44,221 nt of DNA, taken from contig JBBECF010000028.1 in the NCBI GenBank assembly GCA_040881945.1, forward strand, positions 1 to 44,221, in the 5' to 3' direction. Shown here in pieces: positions 8,888 to 15,002 of the stretch. Under the pieces are notes generated by a model. The model did no database searches and was not told the DNA's origin. It saw only the letters and a program-made list of their open reading frames with translations. The number at the start of each line of letters is the position of its first letter. Position 1 is the stretch's first letter. The stretch comes from JBBECF01 sp040881945 (GTDB lineage Bacteria; Pseudomonadota; Alphaproteobacteria; Dongiales; Dongiaceae). The translations under genes were made by a program, and so were the position numbers.

Positions 8888-8931
8888 AGGCACGGAGATT
8901 CCCCATGTCCGGCGCTCGGTTCTCCGTGCCT
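8888..8931. terminator. Long-loop inverted repeat just downstream of rnd
   Basis: AGGCACGGAGA (8888-8898) and TCTCCGTGCCT (8921-8931) form a perfect 11-bp stem with a 22-nt loop, 16 nt after the rnd stop. There is no immediate T-tract, but AAAAAAA follows at about 8956. It may act as a transcription end point for rnd or may be one copy of an intergenic repeat. The terminator role is an inference. Confidence 0.35.
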
Positions 8932-9054
8932 GTGCGGTTCCTCCGGCGCGATAGCAAAAAAATCGACGAGCTACCCCATGCGCAGCGGGGCCGGAGGCCC
9001 CATTCCCGCCGGAGAAGCGGGGTGTCCCGGCGGGAGAAATGCCCCTTCGGACGC

Positions 9055-9226
9055 CCCCCGGATCAAGTCCGGGGGCAGGCCCCGGATCGAGTCCGGGAGC
9101 AAGTTTCGTCCGGCGCGAGTGAGTAGTCCGAATGGACCGCCATTCGGCCGGGTTCCCTGTTCACGATGCCAAACAACGGACCCTCGAGCTAAACCCGAGG
9201 GCAGGCCCCCGGATCGAGTCCGGGGG
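9055..9226. repeat. Three copies of a CCCCGGA-TC(A/G)AG-TCCGGGG palindromic repeat
   Basis: Copies at 9055-9075 (8-bp stem, loop TCAAG), 9081-9097 (6-bp stem, loop TCGAG) and 9206-9226 (8-bp stem, loop TCGAG). All are followed by GCA(G/A)G or a close variant. A related CCCTCG/CGAGGG pair lies at 9181-9201. This looks like an extragenic palindromic family dispersed in alphaproteobacterial genomes; only the local copies can be confirmed. Confidence 0.7.
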
Positions 9227-9274
9227 CAAGCGTCACTTGACGCAAGGGCACTGTAGGACTATGCTCCTATGACG

Positions 9275-9565
9275 TCAATGGCCGGCTTCCTTCCCGTGTC
9301 GTACGGCCAGTATGGCGACCGAGTCGCCGTCATAACGATAGAGCGCCACATAGCCGCTGTCGCCGAACGGGATGAACCATTTGCGGAACTCCGGCGGCAT
9401 CTCCTCCACGGGGCGGCCGATCTCGGGATGCGCGGCGAGCGCCTTCATCCCCTGGCGGATCGCGCGAACCGCGCGCCGCGCGGCATCGCGGTTCTTCGGC
9501 GCCAGGAAGCCGTGAAGACGCGCCACGTCGCGCAACGCCGGCGGCGTCCAGACGACGCGCGGCAT
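9275..9565 (-). CDS. ParE/RelE-superfamily toxin
   Basis: A 96-residue protein of the type II toxin ParE/RelE fold. The N-terminal helix pair reads WTPPALRDVARLHGFLA, followed by IRQGMKALAAHPEIGRPVEEMP and the characteristic beta-strand end WFIPFGDSGYVALYRYDGDSVAILAVRHGKEAGH. ParE members poison DNA gyrase and RelE members cleave ribosome-bound mRNA; this text is closer to ParE, but the target is inferred. The start ATG at 9565 lies 3 nt after the stop of the upstream antitoxin gene, the usual antitoxin-then-toxin operon. The ORF is intact. Confidence 0.85.
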   Translation of the reverse strand: MPRVVWTPPALRDVARLHGFLAPKNRDAARRAVRAIRQGMKALAAHPEIGRPVEEMPPEFRKWFIPFGDSGYVALYRYDGDSVAILAVRHGKEAGH

Positions 9566-9568
9566 CGA

Positions 9569-9853
9569 TCAGTCGCGCGGCGGCGGCGGCTCCGCGTCCT
9601 CGCCCGCTTCAAGCCGCGCGAGCCAGGCGTCGGCCTCCTCTGCCGTGACGTGCCGACCGGTCGCCTGATACTCGGACCAGGCGGCGAGCGCGTCCTGCCG
9701 GAGCCGCTCGCGCGCCTCCTCGCGCCCGACGTATTGCTCGATCGCTTCGCGCATCAGCCAATGCGCCGAGCGGCGGCGCGCAACCGCGAGGCGTTGCAGC
9801 CGGGCCTTGGTCTCGGCATCGAGCTTCAGGCTGGTGGTGGGCGGAGTCGTCAC
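9569..9853 (-). CDS. Ribbon-helix-helix (CopG/Arc-type) antitoxin
   Basis: A 94-residue antitoxin partnering the downstream ParE-like toxin. The N-terminal ribbon TTSLKLDAETKARLQRLA is followed by the helix RRRSAHWLMREAIEQYVGREE, a standard RHH DNA-binding fold. The acidic C-terminal tail (about residues 60-94) would wrap the toxin. The start is a GTG at 9853 with TAGAGG 6 nt upstream. An inverted repeat overlaps this start, which fits autorepression by the antitoxin dimer. Shadow ORFs on the plus strand were ignored. Confidence 0.82.
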   Translation of the reverse strand: MTTPPTTSLKLDAETKARLQRLAVARRRSAHWLMREAIEQYVGREEARERLRQDALAAWSEYQATGRHVTAEEADAWLARLEAGEDAEPPPPRD

Positions 9854-9877
9854 TTGGTGCCTCTAGGTGTTACCAAG
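9853..9877. promoter_or_regulatory. Candidate autoregulatory operator of the ParE/RHH module
   Basis: CTTGGT (9853-9858) and ACCAAG (9872-9877) form an inverted repeat that covers the antitoxin GTG start and its ribosome-binding site. RHH antitoxins usually bind such sites in their own promoter. The repeat is directly visible; the operator role is inferred. Confidence 0.4.
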
Positions 9878-10025
9878 GGGGAGGATACCATGCCTCCCGC
9901 CGATTTTCCAGCCTGCCGCCTGGGGCTATCGACAGCCTGCTGCCTGGGGCTTGTCCGGGCCACTTGGCATTCGGTGTTTGCAGGCCCTTGGCAGCTCGAC
10001 CTAGGCTCGGCACGCTTGCCGGCAA

Positions 10026-10180
10026 GAACCAACGCAGAAAGCGGACAGTACGTCCGATTTCGCCCTGTTCCTCGGGCGCCTCGCCAACTTCTCCAGCGAC
10101 CGGCTGATGCACCTGCCCACCGCCCTCGACCATTACGTCGAGATCGTGGTCGGGGCCAAGCCCCCGCGGCCGCACGATCT
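10026..10180 (+). pseudogene. Decayed HigA-like (HTH_37-type XRE) antitoxin, C-terminal half
   Basis: Read in one frame, this stretch gives PTQKAD, then LGRLANFSSDRLMHLPTALD, then YVEIVVGAKPPR. That is the recognisable second half of HTH_37/HigA-type antitoxins, whose usual text is like LLRGRLANFSSDRLMRFLTALG-DVEIVVRPKPR. The N-terminal half, including the start and first helices, is missing or unrecognisable, and the tail continues without a normal end. No matching HigB toxin is nearby. It lies immediately upstream of vapBC, and its end is repeated downstream of vapC. Confidence 0.65.
10135..10169. repeat. 35-bp direct repeat, left copy, flanking vapBC
   Basis: Matches 10941-10974 with one substitution and one C-run length change. 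It encodes the VEIVV-AKPR segment of the HigA remnant. Together the two copies bracket vapBC. Confidence 0.8.
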
Positions 10181-10204
10181 TCGACGACTGCGCCCGCGGG
10201 CCGG

Positions 10205-10233
10205 CCTTGCCGGGCAAGACGGCCTCTGCTATC
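10205..10233 (+). promoter_or_regulatory. Sigma-70-like promoter for vapBC
   Basis: TTGCCG (10205-10210), a 17-nt spacer and TATCAT (10228-10233) match the -35 and -10 consensus at four and five of six positions. It is placed 30 bp before the vapB ATG. GCTA/TAGC half-sites at 10227-10243 overlap the -10 and could be the VapB operator. Confidence 0.5.
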
Positions 10234-10262
10234 ATTTTACTAGCGTAGCGGGAGAGCTCATC

Positions 10263-10499
10263 ATGGCGCAGATCTTGGTTCGCGATGTCGACGAGGCGGC
10301 GGTCACGCGGCTCAAACGGCGCGCCAAACGCCGCGGCCGATCGCTGCAAGGCGAGGTCAAGGCCATTCTCGAGGAGGTCGCCGGCCGCGAGGCCGCGATG
10401 GTGAAGGCGAGGCGCGAAGCGGCCCGCATTCGGGCACGCTTCGCCGGCCGGTCATTCTCCGACAGCACCGCGCTCATTCGTGAGGACCGCGAGCGGTGA
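10263..10499 (+). CDS. vapB: VapB/FitA-type antitoxin
   Basis: A 78-residue antitoxin. The N-terminal ribbon AQILVRDVDEAAVTRLKRRA and helix RRGRSLQGEVKAILEEVAG are typical of FitA-like ribbon-helix-helix proteins that repress their own operon. The C-terminal part, RARFAGRSFSDSTALIREDR, matches the toxin-binding tail of FitA-like antitoxins. The ATG at 10263 is preceded by GGGAGAG. The stop overlaps the vapC GTG start by four bases (GTGA). The gene is intact and preceded by a good promoter. Confidence 0.88.
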   Translation: MAQILVRDVDEAAVTRLKRRAKRRGRSLQGEVKAILEEVAGREAAMVKARREAARIRARFAGRSFSDSTALIREDRER

Positions 10500-10918
10500 C
10501 CCGCTATGTCGTCGATGCGAGCGTTGCCGTCAAATGGTACGTGCCGGAGCCGGAAAGCGATGCGGCCGGGCGCCTGCTCGATCCCGAGCACGACCTGATC
10601 GCGCCGGACCTGCTGTTTGCGGAAGTCGGCAACGCGCTTTGGAAACGTTGGCGCCGGGGCGAAATCGGCCTCGGCGACCTGCGCGACCCGCTCGCGGCCC
10701 TTGCGGCCGTGCCGTTCGAGGTTCGTTCGGCCATGCCGTTGCTGTCGGCCGCCGCCGAAGTCGCGGTGGTTAGCGGGTGTACCGTTTACGACGGCCTTTA
10801 TGTCGCGCTCGCGATCGAAACCGGCGCCCCGCTGATCACGGCGGACCGCCGGCTCGCGCGGCGGCTTGCCGGGGGCCCTTGGGCGCGCTCGGTACGCACC
10901 CTCGCCGAACTCGAATAG
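10496..10918 (+). CDS. vapC: VapC-type PIN-domain ribonuclease toxin
   Basis: A 140-residue PIN-domain toxin, probably a magnesium-dependent endoribonuclease acting on tRNA or rRNA. Acidic active-site residues appear in YVVDASVAVKWYVPE (first Asp), LLFAEVGNALWKR (Glu), CTVYDGLYVALAIE (Asp) and LITADRRLARR (Asp), so all four family positions are present. It starts at GTG 10496 inside the vapB stop, giving coupled translation. The ORF is intact with normal length. A direct repeat and a HigA tail remnant follow within 25 bp of its stop. Confidence 0.92.
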   Translation: MTRYVVDASVAVKWYVPEPESDAAGRLLDPEHDLIAPDLLFAEVGNALWKRWRRGEIGLGDLRDPLAALAAVPFEVRSAMPLLSAAAEVAVVSGCTVYDGLYVALAIETGAPLITADRRLARRLAGGPWARSVRTLAELE

Positions 10919-10921
10919 GCG

Positions 10922-11071
10922 TCACGCGCTATTGGGCATGACGTCGAGATCGTGGTCAGGGCCAAGCCCCGCGGACCAATATGGGGGCGAGTCCAATTTA
11001 TCCGTCACGGCCGGGCCACTGCCCGCTCCTGGGCATCCATCAGCCCAAGATCTCAGTGCTTCTCAACGTGA
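10922..11071 (+). pseudogene. Second HigA-like antitoxin tail remnant downstream of vapC
   Basis: Reading from just after the vapC stop gives IGHDVEIVVRAKPRGPIWGR and then VQFIRHGRATARS. This is the C-terminal end of an HTH_37/HigA-like antitoxin (ALG-DVEIVV-KPRG-GRV) with no start and no helix-turn-helix. The frame stays open to a TGA at 11069-11071, which already lies in the tandem repeat. It overlaps in content with the remnant upstream of vapB, so the two are duplicates rather than the split halves of one gene. Confidence 0.6.
10941..10974. repeat. 35-bp direct repeat, right copy, flanking vapBC
   Basis: Partner of 10135-10169; same orientation, 806 bp apart, on the far side of vapBC. 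Confidence 0.8.
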
Positions 11072-11182
11072 AAAGGGAAGCGTCCCCTTTTCCCTTTTCA
11101 TAAAAAGGGTTGCGTCCCCTTTTCCTTCTGGGCATCCATCAGCCCAAGATCTCAGTGCTTCTCAACGTGAAAAGGGAAGCGT
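11029..11182. repeat. 99-bp-period tandem repeat running into the assembly gap
   Basis: A 55-bp block beginning CTGGGCATCCATCAGCCCAA at 11029-11083 recurs exactly at 11128-11182, giving a 99-bp period. The second copy ends where the run of N starts. The sequence after the gap resumes inside the same unit (TGAAAAGGGAAGCG), so more copies probably lie in the gap. Confidence 0.85.
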
Positions 11183-11345
11183 NNNNNNNNNNNNNNNNNN
11201 NNNNNNNNNNNNNNNNNNNNNNNNNNNNNNNNNNNNNNNNNNNNNNNNNNNNNNNNNNNNNNNNNNNNNNNNNNNNNNNNNNTGAAAAGGGAAGCGTCCC
11301 CTTTTCCTCCTTTTCCCTCCCTGAAAAGGGAAGCGTCCCCTTTTC
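11070..11345. repeat. Five hairpin units GAAAAGGG-AAGCGTC-CCCTTTTC
   Basis: An 8-bp stem with a 7-nt loop occurs at 11070-11092, 11102-11124 (variant with AAAAAGGG and loop TTGCGTC), 11168 to the gap edge (truncated by N), 11284-11306 and 11323-11345. The units are separated by C/T-rich spacers. They lie in the 761-bp gene-free stretch between vapC and the aminotransferase. Each could form a strong stem-loop in RNA or DNA. The family looks like a palindromic extragenic element. Confidence 0.85.
11183..11282. other. Assembly gap (100 N)
   Basis: One hundred undetermined bases. The round length is likely a placeholder. The gap falls inside a tandem-repeat array, which explains the assembly break. 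ORFs that cross it are meaningless. Confidence 0.98.
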
Positions 11346-11360
11346 CCTTCCCCTTTTCCT

Positions 11361-11440
11361 CGACAAGCTCGGGATGAGGAAGCTCAGGCTGAGGGAAAAT
11401 CTTTGTGGCAGAATGAAAAAACCTCATGCTGAGCTTGTCG
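11361..11440. repeat. Inverted pair CGACAAGCTC / GAGCTTGTCG
   Basis: CGACAAGCTC (11361-11370) and GAGCTTGTCG (11431-11440), the latter inside CATGCTGAGCTTGTCGAAGC. The same family appears at 29021-29065 as a perfect inverted pair. This resembles a short extragenic repeat that is widespread in proteobacterial genomes. Confidence 0.7.
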
Positions 11441-11615
11441 AAGCACGCACCAAGCTGCTCCGGGTCTCCCGCCCGGTCTCTTGCGCGCCCGCCGCCGCCG
11501 CTGCTATTGTTGGCGAGCCCCTTTCGTTCGCCCATTTAACACGGCTCAACGACTGAAAAGAATAGTTAAATCGTATTCGCCTTCGGCGCGGCGGGGGCCG
11601 GCGGTCGGAGCGTTC

Positions 11616-11629
11616 TGAACGCGCGTTCA
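11616..11629. promoter_or_regulatory. 14-bp perfect palindrome upstream of the aminotransferase operon
   Basis: TGAACGCGCGTTCA is fully self-complementary and lies 50 bp before the ATG at 11680. TGAAC-N-GTTCA sites are typical of TetR-type or similar dimeric regulators. It could control the whole 11680-17209 operon. No regulator gene is adjacent. Confidence 0.4.
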
Positions 11630-11679
11630 AGGCGACCCCAGGCCGCCGGCACGCGCCAGGCTCGGCGATGGGAGCAGCG

Positions 11680-13080
11680 ATGGCACGCAACCTGCGTTAC
11701 GACACCGCTGCGCTGCGGGCCAAGGACCGCGCGCACATCATCCATCCGTGGATCGATTTGGGCACGGCCACGACCCGCGAACCGCTGGTCGTGGCCGAGG
11801 CCGAAGGCGTCCATATTTACGATTCCGACGGCCGGCGCATGCTCGACGGCGTCGCCGGCATGTGGTGCGTCAATGTCGGCCACGGCAACGAGGAGATGGT
11901 GCAGGCGATCGCCGATCAGGCGCGGCGGCTCGCCTATTTCTCGCCGTTCGGCGCGATCTCGACGCCGCCGTCGATCGACCTCGGCGCCCGCCTGACCGAG
12001 CATACGCCGGGCGACCTGAAGCATGTGTTCTTCACCACCGGCGGTTCGACCGCCGTCGATTCGGCGCTGCGCTTCGTGCAGTTCTATTTCAACTTCATCG
12101 GCCAGCCGACCAAGAAACACATCATCACCCGCGACTACGCCTATCACGGGTCCACCTACCTGTCGGCGTCGGTCTCCGGCAAGCCGGGCGACCGCGGCAA
12201 CCTGGATTTCGTGACCGACACGGTCCATCACCTGCCGGCCCCGAACCCCTACCGGCGCCCCGACGGCATGAGCGTCGAGGCGTTCTGCGACGCGAAGGTG
12301 GCCGATCTCGAGACCAAGATCCTCGAGCTCGGGCCGGCGAACGTCGCCTGCTTCATCGCCGAACCGATCCTGGCGTCCGGCGGCGTCATCGTGCCGCCCG
12401 ACGGCTATCACCGGCGGACGCTCGACATCTGCCGCAAACACGACGTGCTCTACATCTCGGACGAGGTGGTCACCGGCTTCGGCCGGCTCGGCGCGATCTT
12501 CGCGTCGGAGCCAGTGTTCGACATCGTCCCGGACATCATCATCTGCGCCAAGGGCCTGACCTCCGGGTACATCCCGCTCGGCGCCTTCATCGTTTCGGAC
12601 CGGCTCTATGACCGGCTGACCGGCCCGGAGGCCAAGGGCCAGTTCTTCGCCAACGGGTTTACCTATTCGGCCCATCCGGTGGCCTGCGCCGCCGGCCTCA
12701 AGAGCCTGGAGATCATCGAGCGCGACGATTTGTGCGGCCACGTCCGCGCGCTGGGTCCGTATTTCCAGGAGCGGTTGCGCGGCCTCCTCGACCTGCCGAT
12801 CGTCGGCGACGTGCGCGGCAGCCACCTGATGGCCTGCGTCGAATGCGTCGCCGACAAGAAGACCAAGGCGCCGATGCCCAGGGAATGGGACGTCGGCCAG
12901 CGCATCATCGAGCAGACCATGCCGCGCGGCCTGCTGGTGCGGCCGATGGGGCACCTGATCGTGATGTCGCCGCCGCTCATCATCACCAAGGCGCAGGTCG
13001 ACGAGATGGTCGACATCCTGCGCGCCGGCATCGCGGCCACGGCCGAGGAGTTGAGCCGCGACGGCCTGTGGCGGGGATGA
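11680..13080 (+). CDS. Class III (omega) aminotransferase, PLP-dependent
   Basis: A 466-residue fold-type I aminotransferase of the subgroup that uses pyruvate or similar acceptors with amines, omega-amino acids or taurine. Landmarks are MLDGVAGMWCVNVGHGNEEM, FTTGGSTAVDSALR (residues 118-131), YHGSTYLSASVSG, ISDEVVTGFGR (Asp261, which binds the pyridine N) and the Schiff-base Lys K291 in IICAKGLTSGYIPLGA. The ATG at 11680 is preferred because GGGAG lies 8 nt upstream; an in-frame ATG at 11668 has no site. Its stop overlaps the next start (ATGA), so it heads an operon with the ELM1 and neu genes. Whether it takes part in nonulosonate synthesis or in amine catabolism is open. Confidence 0.88.
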   Translation: MARNLRYDTAALRAKDRAHIIHPWIDLGTATTREPLVVAEAEGVHIYDSDGRRMLDGVAGMWCVNVGHGNEEMVQAIADQARRLAYFSPFGAISTPPSIDLGARLTEHTPGDLKHVFFTTGGSTAVDSALRFVQFYFNFIGQPTKKHIITRDYAYHGSTYLSASVSGKPGDRGNLDFVTDTVHHLPAPNPYRRPDGMSVEAFCDAKVADLETKILELGPANVACFIAEPILASGGVIVPPDGYHRRTLDICRKHDVLYISDEVVTGFGRLGAIFASEPVFDIVPDIIICAKGLTSGYIPLGAFIVSDRLYDRLTGPEAKGQFFANGFTYSAHPVACAAGLKSLEIIERDDLCGHVRALGPYFQERLRGLLDLPIVGDVRGSHLMACVECVADKKTKAPMPREWDVGQRIIEQTMPRGLLVRPMGHLIVMSPPLIITKAQVDEMVDILRAGIAATAEELSRDGLWRG

Positions 13081-14201
13081 CGGCGGCGCCCCCCTTGCGT
13101 TCGAACCACGGCGCCCGCAAATTGCTTCAACCGGATCGCGCGGGGGTAGCGGTGCCGCTTGTGTGGGTGCTTGCCGGCGATAAGGCCGGCGACCGGGCGC
13201 AGGTCGTGGCACTCGGCCGCGCGCTCGGCTGGCCGTTCGAGGAGAAGCGCCTGGCCTACAACGCTTGGCAGGTCCTGCCGGCCATTCTGCTCGGGGCGAC
13301 GCGGCTCAGCCTCGACCGGCGAGGCTCGAGTCCGCTGGGTCCGCCCTGGCCCGATCTGGTGATCGCGGGCGGCCGGCGCAGCGTGCCGGTTGCACGTTGG
13401 CTGCGCGCGCGCGCCGGCGGGCGCTGCCGGCTCGTCCATGTCGGGCGGCCCTGGGCGCCGTTGGCGCTGTTCGACCTGGTCGTCACGACCGCGCAATACG
13501 CCCTGCCGGCGCGGCCGAACGTGCTGCACAACACCCTGGCGCTGAACCGGCCCGACCCGGACCGCCTGGAAGCGGCGGCCGCGGCCTGGCGACCGCGCCT
13601 CAAGGAGCTGCCGCGGCCGCTGGTCGCGTTGATCGTCGGCGGCGCGGCGCGGCCCTATTGCCTGGACGCGGGCGCCGCGGCGCGGCTCGGGGCGGCGGCG
13701 AGCGCGCTCGCCGCGCGGGCCGGCGGATCGCTGCTGGTCACCACCAGCCGACGCACGCCGCCGGCGGCCGTCGAGGCGCTGTTCGCGGCGATCTCCGTCC
13801 CCGCCTTTCGCCACCGCTGGACCGGCGACGGCGACAATCCGTATCTCGCCTATCTGGCGCTCGCCGACCGCTTCGTCGTCACCGGCGACAGCGCCTCGAT
13901 GCTGTCCGAGACCTGCGCGACCGGCAAGCCGGTGTTCGTCTTCGACCTGCCGGAGCGCCCGGACTGGCGGCTGCGGGCGCAGAGGAGCCTGCGCGCCTAC
14001 GCCAAAGCCGGCCGAACGGCGCGGCTCTACGCGCGGCTGGTCGATCTCGGGCTGCTCACCTCGACGCGCGACATGGCGGCGTTCCGGCGAGTGCTGTTCG
14101 ATCGCGGGCTGGCCGCCCCCCTGGGCGATGACGCGGCCGCGGCCGCGGCCATTCCCGACGACCTCGACCGCGCCGCCCGCCGCGTGCGCGCGCTGGTCTA
14201 A
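13077..14201 (+). CDS. ELM1-family protein (mitochondrial-fission-ELM1-like, glycosyltransferase-like fold)
   Basis: A 374-residue protein of the ELM1 family, named after a plant mitochondrial fission factor but common in alphaproteobacteria. It reads VWVLAGDKAGDRAQVVALGRALG at the N-terminus (given here only as a family landmark), DLVIAGGRRSVPVARWLR, LVHVGRPWAPLALFDLVVTT, VALIVGGAARPYCL and FVVTGDSASMLSETCATGKP. The last resembles the donor-site end of GT-B glycosyltransferases. The bacterial function is not established; a role in envelope glycan handling is an inference from the neighbours. It starts in the aminotransferase stop, and its own TAA overlaps the neuA ATG (TAATG). Confidence 0.8.
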   Translation: MTAAPPLRSNHGARKLLQPDRAGVAVPLVWVLAGDKAGDRAQVVALGRALGWPFEEKRLAYNAWQVLPAILLGATRLSLDRRGSSPLGPPWPDLVIAGGRRSVPVARWLRARAGGRCRLVHVGRPWAPLALFDLVVTTAQYALPARPNVLHNTLALNRPDPDRLEAAAAAWRPRLKELPRPLVALIVGGAARPYCLDAGAAARLGAAASALAARAGGSLLVTTSRRTPPAAVEALFAAISVPAFRHRWTGDGDNPYLAYLALADRFVVTGDSASMLSETCATGKPVFVFDLPERPDWRLRAQRSLRAYAKAGRTARLYARLVDLGLLTSTRDMAAFRRVLFDRGLAAPLGDDAAAAAAIPDDLDRAARRVRALV

Positions 14202-14914
14202 TGACCTGGCACGGACATACCGTCCTGGCGGTGGTGCCGGCGCGCGGCGGCAGCAAGGGCATCCCGCGCAAGAACCTGGCCGTCGTCGGCGGCCTCAGCC
14301 TGGTCGCGCGGGCGGCGAAGGTGGCCGCGGCGCTGCCCTGGCTCGACGCCGCCGTGCTGACGACCGACGACGCCGAGATCGCCGCCGAGGGCCGCGGCCA
14401 CGGCCTCGACGTGCCGTTCTTGCGGCCGGCCGGGCTGGCGACCGACCTGGCCGGGGCGGCGGAGACGTGGCAGCACGCCTGGCTGGAAAGCGAGGCGCAT
14501 TACGGCCGCCGCTTCGAGCTCTCGGTGTGGTTGCAGCCGACCAGCCCGCTCCGCAGGCCCGAGGACGTGGAGCGCACGCTGCGCGCGATGGTCGATGGCG
14601 GGCACCGGGCGGCGACCACGGTCAGCCGCGTCCCCGGCCACTTCACGCCGGAGAAGCTCCTGACCCTGGACGCCGAGGGCCTCGTGCATTTCTATCGTCC
14701 CGACGGCGCCCGCCACGCCGTCCGGCAGACCATCCCGCCCTATTATCACCGCAACGGGCTGTGCTACGCGGCGACCCGGGAAACCGTGGTCGATCGTCTG
14801 CACACCGTCGAGGAAGACTGTATCGGCGTGCTGGTCGAGGGCCACGTCGCCAACATCGACGAGCCCATCGACCTCGAGATCGCGCAGTGGCTCGCCGACC
14901 GCGGCGGCTTTTGA
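14201..14914 (+). CDS. neuA: Acylneuraminate cytidylyltransferase (CMP-nonulosonate synthetase)
   Basis: A 237-residue nucleotidyltransferase that would activate a nonulosonic acid with CTP to its CMP-sugar. The nucleotide-binding motif is AVVPARGGSKGIPRKNLA (about residues 10-27). LTTDDAEIAAEGRGHG, WLQPTSPLRRPEDVERTL and the late IDEPIDLEIAQWL are typical of the NeuA/LegF/PseF family. The substrate-discriminating region has YYHRNGLCYAATRE. The ATG overlaps the upstream stop. neuB and neuC follow, completing a minimal synthesis set. Sialic, legionaminic or another nonulosonate cannot be told apart with confidence. Confidence 0.93.
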   Translation: MTWHGHTVLAVVPARGGSKGIPRKNLAVVGGLSLVARAAKVAAALPWLDAAVLTTDDAEIAAEGRGHGLDVPFLRPAGLATDLAGAAETWQHAWLESEAHYGRRFELSVWLQPTSPLRRPEDVERTLRAMVDGGHRAATTVSRVPGHFTPEKLLTLDAEGLVHFYRPDGARHAVRQTIPPYYHRNGLCYAATRETVVDRLHTVEEDCIGVLVEGHVANIDEPIDLEIAQWLADRGGF

Positions 14915-14940
14915 CAGGCGGCGCGGCGCGGCGGTAAGGT
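14911..14940 (+). promoter_or_regulatory. Possible internal promoter before neuB
   Basis: A perfect -35 TTGACA (14911-14916) overlaps the neuA stop; an 18-nt spacer leads to a weak -10 TAAGGT (14935-14940). It lies 63 bp before the neuB ATG, in the only sizeable gap of the operon (88 bp). Confidence 0.3.
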
Positions 14941-15002
14941 CCGCGCCCCGACCCGCTGCGCCGAAGCGCAAGCGAGGCGAGGGCCACGGGAACGAAGCGG
15001 AA

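Larger units (their letters stand above)
8873..9274. other. Gene-free spacer rich in short palindromes
   Basis: About 400 bp between rnd and the ParE-type toxin with no ORF that has coding character. It holds the 8888-8931 inverted repeat, a GC-rich stretch with partial inverted symmetry at about 8985-9035, and three CCCCGGATC-type palindromes annotated separately. The palindrome density suggests accumulated extragenic repeats at the edge of the toxin-antitoxin patch. Confidence 0.6.

Noticed and set aside
11029..11345. CRISPR array
   Set aside because: Repeats are tandem with an identical 99-bp period and similar spacers, and no cas genes are present; variable 30-40-bp spacers are absent.
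10866..11556. ORFs that cross the run of N
   Set aside because: The undetermined bases make the frames meaningless, and the remaining residues come from hairpin repeats.
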